Positions 52,101 to 63,788 of a DNA stretch of 64,000 nucleotides are shown piece by piece. Where the stretch lies: NCBI RefSeq assembly GCF_030867145.1, contig NC_134419.1, positions 6,351,501 to 6,415,500 of the forward strand. The letters run 5' to 3'. A program made the position numbers and the translations under genes. The stretch comes from Opisthocomus hoazin. Taxonomy: Eukaryota; Chordata; Aves; Opisthocomiformes; Opisthocomidae. The notes beneath the pieces are model-generated. The model was given only the letters and a program-made list of their open reading frames with translations. It did not search any database and was not told the origin of the DNA. Every line of letters starts with the position of its first letter. Position 1 is the first letter of the stretch.

Positions 52101-55100
52101 CGGAGATGGTCCCCGTGGCCCACGGGGCAGAGAGGTGGCCCACAGGCACAGGCTGCATCTATTGAGGTGCCTGGGGTGGCAGAGCCCTGTTTTGGATGAG
52201 TGTCCCGGCCCATCTGGAGGCCACCACAAAATGCTGGTCGAGGTCAAAAGGATTTTAAAGGAGAACTTGGCTGGAAATTTGTCTGAATAAAGTCTGCAGG
52301 GCCCTCATAGATGATTACTTTGTGTGGAGAACATTGAATTGAAGAAAATTTTTCCGATACTGCATTGGTACGTCACTAGCGATTCCTCAGGACAGACACA
52401 GGCTTCAGTATAGGTGTGAAATTCAGTGCTGGGCATCCCGGGTGGCTTGCGGAGAATGACCACTTGTCCCCTGCCTGTCTTCCAGGATTTCACTTTTTGG
52501 GGGTTTGTTATGCATTATACGTTCGAACACAAACCCTGTTCTTTAGAAAAGTGTACAGCTTCTATAGGACGCCTGTGGGAGGGTCATTTCACCATTCTTG
52601 TGGCAATTGGTGTGTGGTACGGGAGAGAAATGCTGCATTTGAGCTGCATTAATAGGATACGTTCAGAGGATGACTGTGAAATTTCATGTATACTTGCTTA
52701 TTACTCACAGGTTTTGCATTTCAATAATAATAGTAATGATTGTAATGATACCTTTCCTTTATATAGAACCTTTCATCCCAAAGGGAGCTATAGTTATTCT
52801 CTGGCAGTGACAAAAGAGGTTGGTAACACCCAGTGTAAAGCAGCCATTTTTATAACTCACTCTGTAGGTTGTGGTATATTTCACACTATTCAGGCAATTT
52901 TGGAAAGTACTATATTATTATTATTACTATGCAATCCAAGCACTGTTCAAACCCTTCTGTCTCCTGTTATTATAGCGTTGCATTTGTGATACTACAGTTA
53001 AGAGTGAGGGAGTTGCCATTTACAGAGCATAACCCTCTTTTTGAGTGATTTTATAATGTTAGGGTTTCTCTCCGTGTAAAACTGGGTGTAGAAGTTTTCC
53101 CCCAGGAGATAATTATTTTTTTCCTTTTATTTAGGAAAAATAATTTTAAACCCACTCAGTCTCTTATCACTTCAATTTTTTGGAAATAATTTTGGTGAAA
53201 GTAGGATTGTTTTAGTATCCTTTACCCTGGTCCATTGGGAGTAGGCAGTAAGTGGGGCTGACTTTTCTGCTCTTGCCTTGGGTTTCTGTATATATTTGAA
53301 GAAGATCGGTGTGCAGTACTGCTCCTTTGGTGCAACTGGACACTCTTTGCATGAGAGTTAGTACCTGCCCACAGCTCTCTGAACGTAAAATGTTTCTGGC
53401 AGTAACTCAGAGCCTGGATGTGTGCAAGTTGTGCATTTACCTTTTGAATGTAACAACTGGCGCTAGTAGTTCTTAAAACTTCAGATACCTTCTTTCAGTG
53501 AGGTTGTTAGGAGGGAAGGAGCATCTGTGTTCTTTATTAGCTAACACTGCTTGCAAGCACAAGCGCACGCTCACTCACTCGCTTTTTCTTAGCTTCTTTG
53601 TGGTTCACCAGTTTTGCTTGCCTGCAGTGCAGCTTGGTGGCCAGCCAAGGCACTGGGGCGTGGAGCTGGGCTTCCGTCCAACGTGCGTGCAGAAAATACC
53701 CCAAAATACGTTGCTTTCACATGGGCTGGAGTCTCCGAAGGCTTATATCACATCTCGTCTCTTGACCTCTGTGCATTGCTCTTCCTCAGGCTTTATCAGT
53801 GGCATTGCCTCTGAGCGAGACCAGTTGCCTGCCGCAGCTGGTGGGCTCATCCGCTCTTGCTTTTTGGACCAGCCCTTGTCCTCCAGCCAGATCCCATGGA
53901 CTGTGGCCGTTCTTCTGTGCACGTTTGTTCTCATTAACCGTAAAGAGGTCATGCGTATAGGACATACGTACACATGTAGCACATAGCAATGAGACTGCTT
54001 GGACGAGCCCTCGTTTTCCAGCCTCTCCTTGCCTCTCTGTTTCCAGCAAGCTCTGACCCTTCCTCATCAGTCACGAGCAAGGTTAGCATTCCTGCAGGCA
54101 AAATCCTAGATGATAATGTGTGTGCCTGGTAGAAAGTAAGGCAGATTTTGCTAATGTTTTTCTTCCGGGAGGCCCAAATTGACATAGTGTGAAGGTATCC
54201 CTTAGCATCCAGATGATCTGTTCTGAAAACAGGAGTTTTATAAATGAGAAACCTGACTTTGGGTGTCTCTAATTGTATCAACACGGCATCTGAGAGGCTG
54301 AAATGGAGCAAGAGCTATGCAGTGTTTGTAGAACTATTGGTACCCAGAGGGCGTTTCCAGACCCCGTACCCTGAGGTTTGGAGAACACTTGAAGGCTTGG
54401 ACTGTGCTTTGCATTCAAGACACTCTTCTCTCTGTGCTTTGTAAGCAAGAACTCTGATAAGCTTTTTCCAGTTTTGGAAATTCAGACTGCATGAGAGTGG
54501 GCTGTGTTTACGCTATAGTGAAGCTGGAATGGATCCAATATGATTTAATTTAAATGTCTTTGTTTTGGGTATAACTTTGAGTTATTTTTCAAATAGAATG
54601 ATCTTTCTTTCTTTTTAAAGGCAGAAAATGGTTTTTTGCCCCCTTCTTGTTTAAATGTAGATAACTTTATAATTGACTTTAAGCCGGGAAACTTTCCAAC
54701 AGAGTATAATTATTCTTTTCTTTTGTGCAATGTTTTTTATTAGTGCTATGAAGCTGGGCTAATGTCACAATACATAAAAACTTGGAAAAAAGGAGACATG
54801 GTATTTTGGCGTGGGCCGTTTGGAGGCTTCCCATATCGACCTAATAAGGTTAGTTCCCTCAGAGACATAGGATGTTTCAGCTGTGGCAGCTAGTTTTGCT
54901 TAATACTCTAAAGGGAAGACATCAATTTGATTACTGTTTTCATGATTATTTTAGGGACTTCCTGGGTTACTGTACGGTGCTACAGCATTAGCAGTCAGTT
55001 GGAGAAATTATGCCTTATTGAACTGCAGAATATTTAAGAAGGAAGAGGAGACTGGAAAGTATTAGCCAGGCACTCTGTTCATCACTTGCATTAGAAGCTC

Positions 55101-58100
55101 CTGGTGTTTTTAACAAAAGGAACTCATTTTGCACCAGCAATGAGTACGGATCGGTTTTGGGCTTGTTAGAACCCCATTGCTGTTTTGTGACTGAGCACGA
55201 GCGAAGGAGAGGTGTTGATCTTTTTCTCTCTTGGGTATTCCCTGAACTGCAGCAGCTCCAGTGAGGTGTCTCGTCACCCAGCCACTCTGCAAATGTTGAT
55301 CCCACCTGCTGATACCAGGCTCGCTGCAAAGAAAGGCAGATCCAGTTTCGTGGGAAGGCTTCTCACACATACTAATTTGGTTACTTAATTCTGACCTTTC
55401 AAATGAGGAGCAAAATTGAAACACTGGTTATTAAGAGCCCAATGCCTTGGTTTTTCTTCTCCACCCCACCCCCCAAAATAAGGCTGTACAATCCCCAGTG
55501 GCCAAACTCCATGCAGAGCAATTGTGTTCTGCTTCCTGAAATATGCTCGTTGCTGTTTTAGGCTACTGTTCCCTTCCAGACAATGATTTGGGACACAACA
55601 TGGCAGTCATGCCTGGAAGTGGCTGTGTTCATGCAGTTTGCAAGGCACCTGAACAGTCTTTAAAACAACTTTCTGTAGAAGAACTGTTTGTTATTATAAC
55701 AGAGGTCTCAAATATTAGTTTCATAGAAAAATGAAAATTTTCTTTTATCTCTATTTGCTGCCAGTAGAATAGGATTCAGATTCAGACGGATCAGATCATT
55801 CGCAATAAACTGCCCAGTCAAAGCAGAGCACAGGCAGCCTCTGGGCACTAAATAGGGGCTTAAGTCCCAGTTCTGGCATTGATATACTGGCTGGCAGCTG
55901 CAGAAAGCACTGGGAACCTTCTGTCCTCCTATGCACAGCACCTTACTGCCTGAAAATCCCTGCTGCGAGTAAAGTGGATCTTCCCCCCTTGCAGGTGGGA
56001 AGCTCTGTGTGCTGCTGGTAGCTCTTCGAGAGAAGTGAGGTAATGCACCAGGAAGATACGTGGATCGGGATGGAGAAGAAACCATTTCCTTCAGAGAACA
56101 GTCAGGATTGTACTTTGCAGCATCAAAGATAAACACAGGGAGCATTTTCAGTGGGAAAACAACACACAGTGGGTTAGCAAAGTGTGCTGCAGAATTGAAA
56201 CTGAAATATAAATTAATTGAAATCAAGGCTAACGTTAGGATAAATGGTGGTACCTGGGTAAAATCCAGTTTCATTAGATTTAATATATATACCCTGAAAG
56301 TGTATTCTGTAATCCTTTGCAGAAAAATACATTCTGATATTTGAATTTACTAATTCGTGACCTTCTGATATGTTTTCTCTCAAGGCACGCTTTACCAGAG
56401 TGGCAGCAGGGAGGAACTGACCATGAGCACATCCGTTTCCAGTCACCACAGCTCACTCAAAATTCTCTGTTTTGTTGTTAGCATGGAGAGCTCCTCATGC
56501 TGGCATCTGGTACCGGCCTTGCACCAATGCTTCCCATCCTCCGGTCCATAACAGAGGACGAAGAGGATGAAACCTTTGTAACTCTTGTTGGCTGCTTCCG
56601 TACGTTTGACAAAATTTATTTGAAACCTCTTCTCCAGGATCTGGCTCGATACTGGAACATCAGAATATTTTATGTCCTCAGCCAGGTAAATGAATGGATA
56701 GGAAGCGAGTTTGTGTGAGGGTTCTGTGTGCTGGATGAGTCTCTACATCCTCTGCTTTTCCATCAGGTGATCTTAATTCTTTCCCAGTCCCTGAGGCTAT
56801 TTTGTGATCCAGTAGCTGCTGTTCTTGAATCTGCTGCGTGTTCTCACACTGCTACCAGTCTGGAGAATCTCAGGGAAGCAGCCATCGCTGCTTGTCCCTC
56901 TTTACCTCCTTGGTAGCTGTTCTGTTGGCGTGGACCCTCTGATTCATAGTCGCTGTTACTCATTCCCTCCCGCTTCAGGTGGTGGTTGCTGCACCTAAAC
57001 CTTTGTGAGAAGAAAACTTAGACTCTGGGAGACTCACAGCAAATAAACTATTTCTTCTTTTCTAATACCCGTGCCTTAATCTGTCCTTATTTTCCACTCA
57101 TTGCTCGTGGCTAGAGCTCTCTTGTAGTGTGTTAGCACCAACTTCCCAGCAATTATCTTTCCCAGCTGACCCATTTTTAAACTTCTTAAAGTTGTTTCCC
57201 CCTCTGTAAAAGTTATCTTTTTCTGCCAAATCCCTGGGATGAGGGCATACCTCTCAGTGATCTTACATTTTGAGAAGTCTTTTTCATTTCCATTTGGTCC
57301 CAAAGTTGCCTGTGTTCTGCATGGATTTGGTAGTTGAAAATTATTTCCCTCAGAAAAGAGGATTCATTGCAGGGAGGATATAGAAAGAATTATTTATGCT
57401 AAGGGAATGAATCCCATTTCATTTTTAGTTTCTCAGATGAAACATTTTTTGTATCTCATGGTGGGTCTGCCTCATACATTGCGTTCCACATATGGCCTCA
57501 GCAAGGTGAGATTGGGTATAGAGAAAAATACTTGTGATTTAGGCACCTCCTCAGCTACATTATAGGAGCGTAACTGGCAATTGTCTCTGGTGACATAGCT
57601 TAAATACCCTTTTCAGGACAGTGCTGTCTCAAGAGTGTGAGGAGGTCTTGAAATTCAATCAGTGAAGGGCAAGAAACCCACCTGACCCCTGTCAGCACTG
57701 TCTGCCCCGCATGTACATCTCTCCCTTTCTTCTCTTCTCTTAGCAGGTTTGTTGTGGTCCAGCACTGACTCGTACATCATCCCTTTTAGGATTATATATC
57801 TGTCTGTCTCAGTATTTCACTCTGCTGCCTGTCACCACCGCATCTGAGCACCTTCTGGTTCCAATTAACAGCAGCAGGGGAGTCCCCGCTGGATCTAATG
57901 CCATGGGATCTGATACTTCTCGTGGGATGATGTGTTTGGAGCAGGGCTGTCTCCTTTCAGTTTTGGTTGAGGGAGATGGGACTGAAAGAGACTTGGGAAT
58001 GGGAGAGGCAATAGAGAGGAACAGACTTGGGACTTAGGACTTGGGAGTAGAAAAGGCACACTGGGAAGTGGTTCTCAAAGGAGGAGGTTCTGCAGCATTT

Positions 58101-58554
58101 ATTAGTGATGGTTGTGCTCTGATTTTGTTCAGTCCCCTCTGAGTGAGTGGCCAGGTCCTGGGGCAGGGAAGGATTTGGTCTGGGCTTTGGAAGAGGAACG
58201 CAGCTCTCGGGAAGGGTCAGTTCTACCCAGACAGAATCACAAGGGTGAAAACCGTCCTGTGCGGTGTTCTGAGGGGAGGAGGGAGTTTCGGCTGTAAGCA
58301 GTCGGTTGTCCTTTTTAACGTGGCACACTGCAAACCTTTTGCCTTTTCAGGAAACTTCACTGGAAAAACTTCCTTGGAGCTATCGGGAAAACACACACAC
58401 CGGTCGTCTCGGTGAAGACTTGATGAAGACGATAGTAAATTCCTGTCGAAGGCGGCCGTTTGTATTAATCTGTGGCTCTTCTGCGTTCAGCGAAGATATG
58501 AGTAGATACTTGAAAGCTGCAGGAATTGAAGAAAATTCCTGTTTTGTCTTTTAG
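49021..58554 (+). CDS. CYB5RL: CYB5RL, NADH-cytochrome b5 reductase-like, complete coding region
   Basis: Six exons join into 927 nt: 308 residues plus stop (human about 315). Residues 16-41 carry the oxidoreductase-like cysteine motif CCGSGCKPCIYDVYEKELAQW (four Cys at 21, 22, 26, 29). The cytochrome b5 reductase fold follows: FAD motif RAYTPIS (119-125), flavin-contact GLMSQY (143-148), GPFGGFPY (162-169), NAD(P)H-binding SGTGLAPM (182-189), VGCFRTF (205-211), a shortened CG motif (CGSSAF, 282-287, where family members usually have CGPPP), and the usual C-terminal CFVF. Expected reaction: FAD-mediated electron transfer from NADH to a haem or other acceptor; the physiological partner of CYB5RL is not established. 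It has no obvious membrane anchor or myristoylation start. It is head-to-head with MRPL37, as in mammals. The span includes introns. Confidence 0.95.
49198..50134 (+). other. CYB5RL: CYB5RL intron (937 nt)
   Basis: AT-richer than the promoter side; no gene seen. Confidence 0.9.
50135..50283 (+). CDS. CYB5RL: CYB5RL coding exon 2
   Basis: 149 nt. Acceptor cttgcag; reads SNNSELNPDTFTAFNISSVE through SLRLSLGQHIVL; leaves AG of an Arg codon; donor gtattg. Confidence 0.94.
50284..51485 (+). other. CYB5RL: CYB5RL intron (1.2 kb)
   Basis: No gene or clear repeat seen. Confidence 0.9.
51486..51573 (+). CDS. CYB5RL: CYB5RL coding exon 3 (FAD motif)
   Basis: 88 nt. Acceptor ctcctcag; completes Arg, then GVVNGLEVQRAYTPISPG and NAEGYFEVLMK; donor gtaagt. 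Confidence 0.95.
51574..54743 (+). other. CYB5RL: CYB5RL intron (3.2 kb)
   Basis: No gene seen. At about 52720-52800 there is a stretch (taatgatacctttcctttat, then agaacctttcatcccaaagg) that resembles an old interspersed repeat rather than unique sequence; family not identified. Confidence 0.85.
54744..54848 (+). CDS. CYB5RL: CYB5RL coding exon 4
   Basis: 105 nt, phase 0 to 0. Acceptor tattag; reads CYEAGLMSQYIKTWKKGD then MVFWRGPFGGFPYRPNK; donor gttagt. Confidence 0.94.
54849..56481 (+). other. CYB5RL: CYB5RL intron (1.6 kb)
   Basis: No gene or clear repeat seen. Confidence 0.9.
56482..56685 (+). CDS. CYB5RL: CYB5RL coding exon 5 (NADH-binding)
   Basis: 204 nt, phase 0 to 0. Acceptor gttgttag; reads HGELLMLASGTGLAPMLPIL through WNIRIFYVLSQ; donor gtaaat. 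His replaces the Tyr expected before GELL. Confidence 0.95.
56686..58350 (+). other. CYB5RL: CYB5RL intron (1.7 kb)
   Basis: No gene or clear repeat seen. Confidence 0.9.
58351..58554 (+). CDS. CYB5RL: CYB5RL terminal coding exon
   Basis: 204 nt with TAG at 58552-58554. Acceptor gccttttcag; reads ETSLEKLPWSYRENTHTGRL through GIEENSCFVF. Confidence 0.96.
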   Translation, partial: ETSLEKLPWSYRENTHTGRLGEDLMKTIVNSCRRRPFVLICGSSAFSEDMSRYLKAAGIEENSCFVF

Positions 58555-59033
58555 CAAGAGGAACCTTAGGCTGAGTATTGGACATCCTTGTTTCTCTGCA
58601 GACATTGCTCAAAATGGGTCATCTCAATAGACTGAGTTCCTTGTGCGTGTACTTTCATAGCCCTTTGGATCAAATGTTTGTATCTGGTATGAGTCTCCCT
58701 CTTGAGAGTGTTTTAAGGATCGGGTGCCGCTCCAGAGTGACTGCTACGATCACCGACCTCAGGGAGAAGCGTGGTCATGTTAGTGGAAGTCTTCTCAGGC
58801 AGTTTGGAGAGACATCTTCTAAGGCTACTAAAAAGCATCCAAGTACACAGCTCTGCTGTAATGTGAAGACCAGTGACTGGCTTTGCAATCCGTGCTAGTC
58901 TGCAGTGGTGGTGTGCCCTGTTAGCTGTCCAGAGAAGGGACTTAGTTCTCGAGGAGAAAAAATGGTGGCCAAAGGAACAGCAGAGCACTGGCCGGGCACT
59001 CTGGAGTCCACGGCATTCGCTTTGATACTGTCG

Positions 59034-59095
59034 TTACCTCGCTGGCTGGTGCCAGGCGAGTCACTGAACCTCTCTGTGCCTCGGTTGCCCCATTA
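59034..59095 (+). mobile_element. MIR-like ancient SINE fragment
   Basis: The stretch ggcgagtcactgaacctctc followed by tgtgcctcggttgcccca closely follows the well-known MIR consensus segment (gcaagtcacttaacctctct, then gagcctcagtttcc). Short and diverged; assignment to MIR rather than a related amniote SINE is tentative. Confidence 0.5.
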
Positions 59096-59426
59096 TACAC
59101 CAGTCCAGAGAAGAAAGTACCAATCTCCTCTGGAAAGATCCTTTCCAGCCACATACAGCAAAGACTACACATGGGTATGGAATCGTATGTGATGCTCAGT
59201 GAGGACTTATGCACGCTGTCCTCCTGCCCTAGCACAGCCTGTATTGCCTACCCTGATCCTTAACCCTTGAAATGCTGCCTGGGGAGAGAAAGAGCGCGTC
59301 CTAAAACTCTGCGCGAGAGAGCATCCGGGTGGTAGCTGCTGCCTGTCAGGGAGGATGGTGGTTTGCTTTCCACGTCCCCCAGGTGTTGTATAACAGCCCT
59401 GGTTCATTAAATGGGACCTCTTTTCA

Positions 59427-59432
59427 AATAAA
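59427..59432 (+). terminator. CYB5RL: candidate CYB5RL poly(A) signal AATAAA
   Basis: First AATAAA after the stop, followed at once by the T/G-rich gagctgtttctttttgtc. A further AATAAA is at 60038-60043. Confidence 0.6.
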
Positions 59433-59450
59433 GAGCTGTTTCTTTTTGTC

Positions 59451-62400
59451 GCAGGACTCTCACGGGTGCCCAAGGGGTGCCCTCAGCCGGCGAGAACACC
59501 ACCTGAGGAATGAAAGCCTCACAGGGCTTTGCTGGGCCCCCTTTGGGAATCCCGGCTTCGCGATGGCAGCCCTGCGGCTGCCCTGGCACAGCACCCGGCC
59601 TGGGCACCCGGGCCCCTTCCTCCTCTCCCAGTCCAAGATGCTGCTGTCTTTCCTCTGAGATATCTGCTGTCTGCTCTCTTACCTTCTTAGACCACTGTGT
59701 TTACTAACTACACCTGGAAATACAGCCTTCCTGCACACCTTTGTGTTTTTCTGTTCATTCCCAATTCATCCTGTGTTGGGGTTTCCCAGGCTGTGACAGA
59801 TGATGTTATGTTATCATCCCTGTCTCATTTTTCACCTGTGTCAAATAGCACACCTTACACAAAGGAGATGTAGTTGAAGAATTGCTCAAAATATAAAATG
59901 ACGGCTCTGATTCACATGCTGGGAGGAAGCGTAGGTTCCCCTCGCATCAATGAGATTTGTCTGCGGTTACCAAACGCCTGGAATTAATCCAGTGGAGCTG
60001 CAGCTTTTATGTTAAATTCATCAGAGCGAGGGCTGACAATAAAGCCATCTTCGTAACCCAAAATAGGGTTCTGGCTTTTAACGCGGAGAGCTCCAGGGAA
60101 GCTGTCCATCGCAGGTCCAAGGCCAGCTCTCAACTCCCGTCCAAACCGTGTTTCAGCTGCTGTAAGCCGCTGCGTAGTGGCGGTGGGAGGCTGGTAAGGT
60201 GAGGAGTTGCGTTCTCTGGTTGCTCTCCCTGCTTTGGCCTTAGCTGGGAGCATGGAGAAAATATTTTCCTCAGGTATCACATACTCTGAAAACCTTGCTT
60301 ATGTACCTCTTGCTTTAAATACTCTGCCTTTCTGAGATTCTGCTAAAAATCCACCCAGCCTTTTTGCAAAGGCCTGAGGTAAAAACTTCACGCTCGCTTC
60401 GGAAAAAGCGACAACTTTCCGCGCGAAAGCCGGGGCTGTTCCTTTAAGCGCAACCCCAATATGTCTGGGTATTTCAGCACATATGGGCCACCATGGTTAA
60501 ACCCTACCCAGCTGGTCTGGCCGTTCTGCCGCGAAGCCTCCCGTCTTTGTTCGTGGCTGAAAGGGAGGGTGGTGAGAGACGGCGCAGGCTGTGTGTGCTG
60601 CGGGTTGCAATCCTGCAAAGGCGGGCTGCGGGCTGAGCGGGAGGAGGTGATGTGTGCCGAGCCGGCAGCCTGGCTCGCCGCGCTGGAGGGGACGGGGGTC
60701 TCTGTGAGACGTTCTCCGTGGGGGAGACGATGTCCTTGAGCGTCTGAACTCGGAAGGGGCCTTAAAACCACGCGTGGGCACTTTGTTCTCTGTTTTCTGC
60801 GCTTCGCTCCCTTCTCCCTCCTGCCTTTTGTCATTTCTCAGGCTGCCTCTCGCACGAGTCCCCTCTTCCCGCCCTGTCCCCCTTTCAGAGGCTTGCGTGG
60901 TGCTTCTGCAAGGCAGGGACCTGGCGTGGAAACGCTCTCGGGCAGGATTTTCCCTACCGAGGGAAGAGGAGAGGTTTCCTTCCCTTTGGAGGCCTGGGAA
61001 TCGCCCCGCGGCTGCGGTTTTGTAGGGAAGCGGTGGTGATGCTGTCGGTGATGGGGGGATCTGTGGAGCTGGGGGTGTGTGAGCTCCCCACAGGGGTGGG
61101 CGGCCGCTGCCGGGGCAGGGCTGGGGCTCGCACCCTGCCTCTCGGCCAGGGCAGCGGGCTGCTGGCAGGGTGCTCCGGCTCTCCGGCCACCCCCCGGGAT
61201 GCCCCCGCCGCCCATGCAGCGTTGTGCTGGGGAGAGGGGCTTCACATCGCTGCCTTTCTTCTTCCTCGTGTGCAGCCTCAATACCTTCTTAATTTCATCT
61301 CATTATTTCCTGCCTAAATAATTCCCATTTCTCCTGGGGACCGCGTTTAAACCTTTGATCTTCTCTGAAGTCTCGAAGTCCTGATCACATCCTTTCTATT
61401 TAAATGAATCAAATGCCTTTTTGACTGATGATTTATAAATCTGCCCACAGAGGAACAGAGGGAGCTCCAATACAGCACACCTCAAAATCGCCCACCGTGT
61501 CTCTGGCCGGAGCCGAAGCACCCCGTGGGCTGATCCAGAGCACCTCAGGCCTGAGCTCCGTGCCTGGCTCCGCTTCCCTGCCGCGTCTCGTCCGCCCCTG
61601 CCTCCCTCCACCCGGCTCCGCTGGCTGACCAGCGGCATTGACCGGGCACAGGCCCAGCCGGGGAACGGCCGTCCCCAGGTCAGGAGAGGGTGAATGTGCC
61701 GGCGGTTGATGGATGCCGTCTCCCGGGAGCGGGACACAGCTGCTGCGCTGCACAGCCCCGGCCTCCCCGTCTCCTGGGGTATCGCCGGTGCGGAGCGCAG
61801 CTGGAGGGATGGAGAAGAGCGGCTGCGTAGGCACCGGTGTCCCGGGCGCTGGCTCCGTGCCGGGAGGTGCCTCGGCACTGGGGCTGGCGGTGGAAGGGCT
61901 GGAGGACGTGGGTGTTGCCGGAGATGGATGCGGCGAGGACGAACGTGTCGCTCTGTTGTGCGACGACGGAGAAACCAGGGAGCACGTTGTCCCCAAGCGT
62001 GGGGGATCGTGGCCAGGAGGGCTGAGCACTCCTGGCTGAGCCCGGGCGGTGGTTGTGGAAATACCCAGGAGAGGCCCCATGAGCTGTGGTGCCAGACCTT
62101 TCCTGCCACTGCTGCAGGCTCTGGCCCTGCGCGTGACAGACCTTCTCTCCGAGAGCCCATTAGCAAAGCAGCTAATTAAGCTCTGCAGCATCCCTGGGAG
62201 GTCAGCAGGAGATGCACCAGCATCACAGCCATGCCCAGAGCCTGCACCGGAGCAGGAGCTTTGCGCTGTGCGCTGGGACGGGGAGAGCTGCCTTGCATCT
62301 CCTCGTTCGAAGGTGCTCCTGGGGCGATACGGTGCCCAGTACCCCAGGACAGGTACCCTGATGTCCCCTGCCTTGGCTGGGCTCAGGACGGAGGGCTCCT

Positions 62401-63600
62401 GGTGGGACCACCCAGCGCTCCCACCAGCCCTCAGCTTGGCTTCAGCGAGGCCGCGCAGCAGGGAGAGAACCTGTACAAATATTATTGTTGTTATTATTGC
62501 CCATAAATATATGCAGGCACTTAACGACCTTGGCATGGAGCATTTCCTGGGGATTAATGACCAGTTGGCGTTAATGGTCCTTAGCTGCACCTCGGGCCAT
62601 CAGCTCCTCCCAGCCCATCATTAATCCACAGGAAATGTCTCCGGCATCGATCCTCATTGCTTAATTAATAAATGCAACTTGTCTCCCTGCCTGAGATTTA
62701 CAGATACTCGCTGCTTCTTTCCCCGCTGCATTGAAGGTGACTTTTTTCGCACAGGTCCCCCACGCCGGGTCGCCCTCGTGGGTTTTTGTTTCCTGGCGTT
62801 CGTCTGGGTGTGGGTTATGGCAGCAGGAAAGCCTTTTCTCTCCCGGGTGAGAGGGAAGGAAATGAAACACTGCTGGGTTTGGGGTTCCTTCAGCTAATGT
62901 GGCACAGCACGGGGAGCACATCTTTCCCACTGAACGCAAAGGCTTGGGTACCTTCAGCCGATTGCATCCTGGGCGAGAAGGAGCACGAGCCAGCATGGTA
63001 ATTCTCCAGGGCCTTAGCAGGTTCTATAATAATCGATATTTTTCGCCTGTGAGTCACAATTCATCTCTAATCTTCCTCAGGGGAGGTGGGATTTGCTATC
63101 TTTAGTGCTCGCCACTGCCGCTTTCCCGGGCTGAGCATCCCGCCGAGCCTGGGCGCTTGCTGCAGGGGTGCTGACCTGACAGCCGAGGTGTAGGCGCAGC
63201 TGCCTTTAAACCCCGTTCCCCATTTCTCTGGCCTTTACCACCGGCTGGCTTTGTGCGGTGGGTGCCGCAGTATAAATCACGTTAATTCCTGAGGTGCTTT
63301 TCCGCGGTAAGTCTGAAATTCCCATTTTGGTTCGCTGGCTTGCCTGGCGAACTAAATTATTTTCACAGCCCCTTAAGGGCGTATTGTCAGCCCAGACTTA
63401 CTGCCGTTATACAGCGTATCTGAAACATTAATATCTCTTCTAAATATGGTGTATTGACAAGGTATCTGGTATAGTGTAAATCCTTGGGACATTTGATCCA
63501 GATCATTAAAACTGAGTGAAGGAAGGGAGGAATAGATCAAGTTACCTTGCCGCTCTTAATTCAAACAAGAGATGAATTATTCATTCCGCTATTAATTCTA
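59451..63600. other. intergenic interval between CYB5RL and CDCP2
   Basis: No supported gene. A 385-codon minus-strand open frame at 61433-62590 is GC-rich and resembles nothing. AT-rich, TAAT-rich stretches at about 62460-62690 and 63260-63600 may be regulatory. Confidence 0.75.
63271..63277 (+). promoter_or_regulatory. TATA-like element upstream of CDCP2
   Basis: TATAAAT at 63271-63277, 436 nt before the proposed start codon. A promoter here would fit a 5' UTR exon or a long leader; this is inference. Confidence 0.3.
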
Positions 63601-63712
63601 CAGTCCGCCTGCTTTTTATTTATTTCTCTCTTTATTTATTTTTTTTCCTCCTGGATAGACAGCTCCAAAAGGATGCTCGGGCGCCGGTGAGGGGAGATTT
63701 GCCTGCCAGAGA

Positions 63713-63788
63713 ATGGGGTGCGCAGGAGCGGGCTGCCTGGCAGCGCTGGCCGTGTTGTGCGGGGCTCTGGGGGATGCTCCCAGCCAAG
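63713..63788 (+). CDS. CDCP2: probable first coding exon of CDCP2 (signal peptide), partial
   Basis: An ATG in a strong context (A at -3, G at +4) opens 25 codons plus one base, ending in a good donor (caag|gtaaga). The text MGCAGAGCLAALAVLCGALG then DAPSQ is a signal peptide: a hydrophobic core followed by small residues and a likely cleavage near GALG/DAPS. Position and orientation fit CDCP2, which lies beside CYB5RL on the same strand in human. CDCP2 encodes a protein with three extracellular CUB domains; none of these exons is in the window. A possible acceptor (cctggatag, 63659) just upstream suggests that a 5' UTR exon may precede it. Identity rests on synteny and signal-peptide character, not on family motifs. 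Confidence 0.65.

Larger units (their letters stand above)
58555..59450 (+). other. CYB5RL: CYB5RL 3' untranslated region (probable)
   Basis: Noncoding DNA from the stop to the first AATAAA (59427-59432), about 0.9 kb. A MIR-like fragment lies within it. Confidence 0.6.

Noticed and set aside
61433-62590. 385-codon minus-strand open frame between CYB5RL and CDCP2
   Set aside because: Composition typical of chance frames (Pro/Ser/Arg/Gly), no domain, no conserved neighbour expected there.
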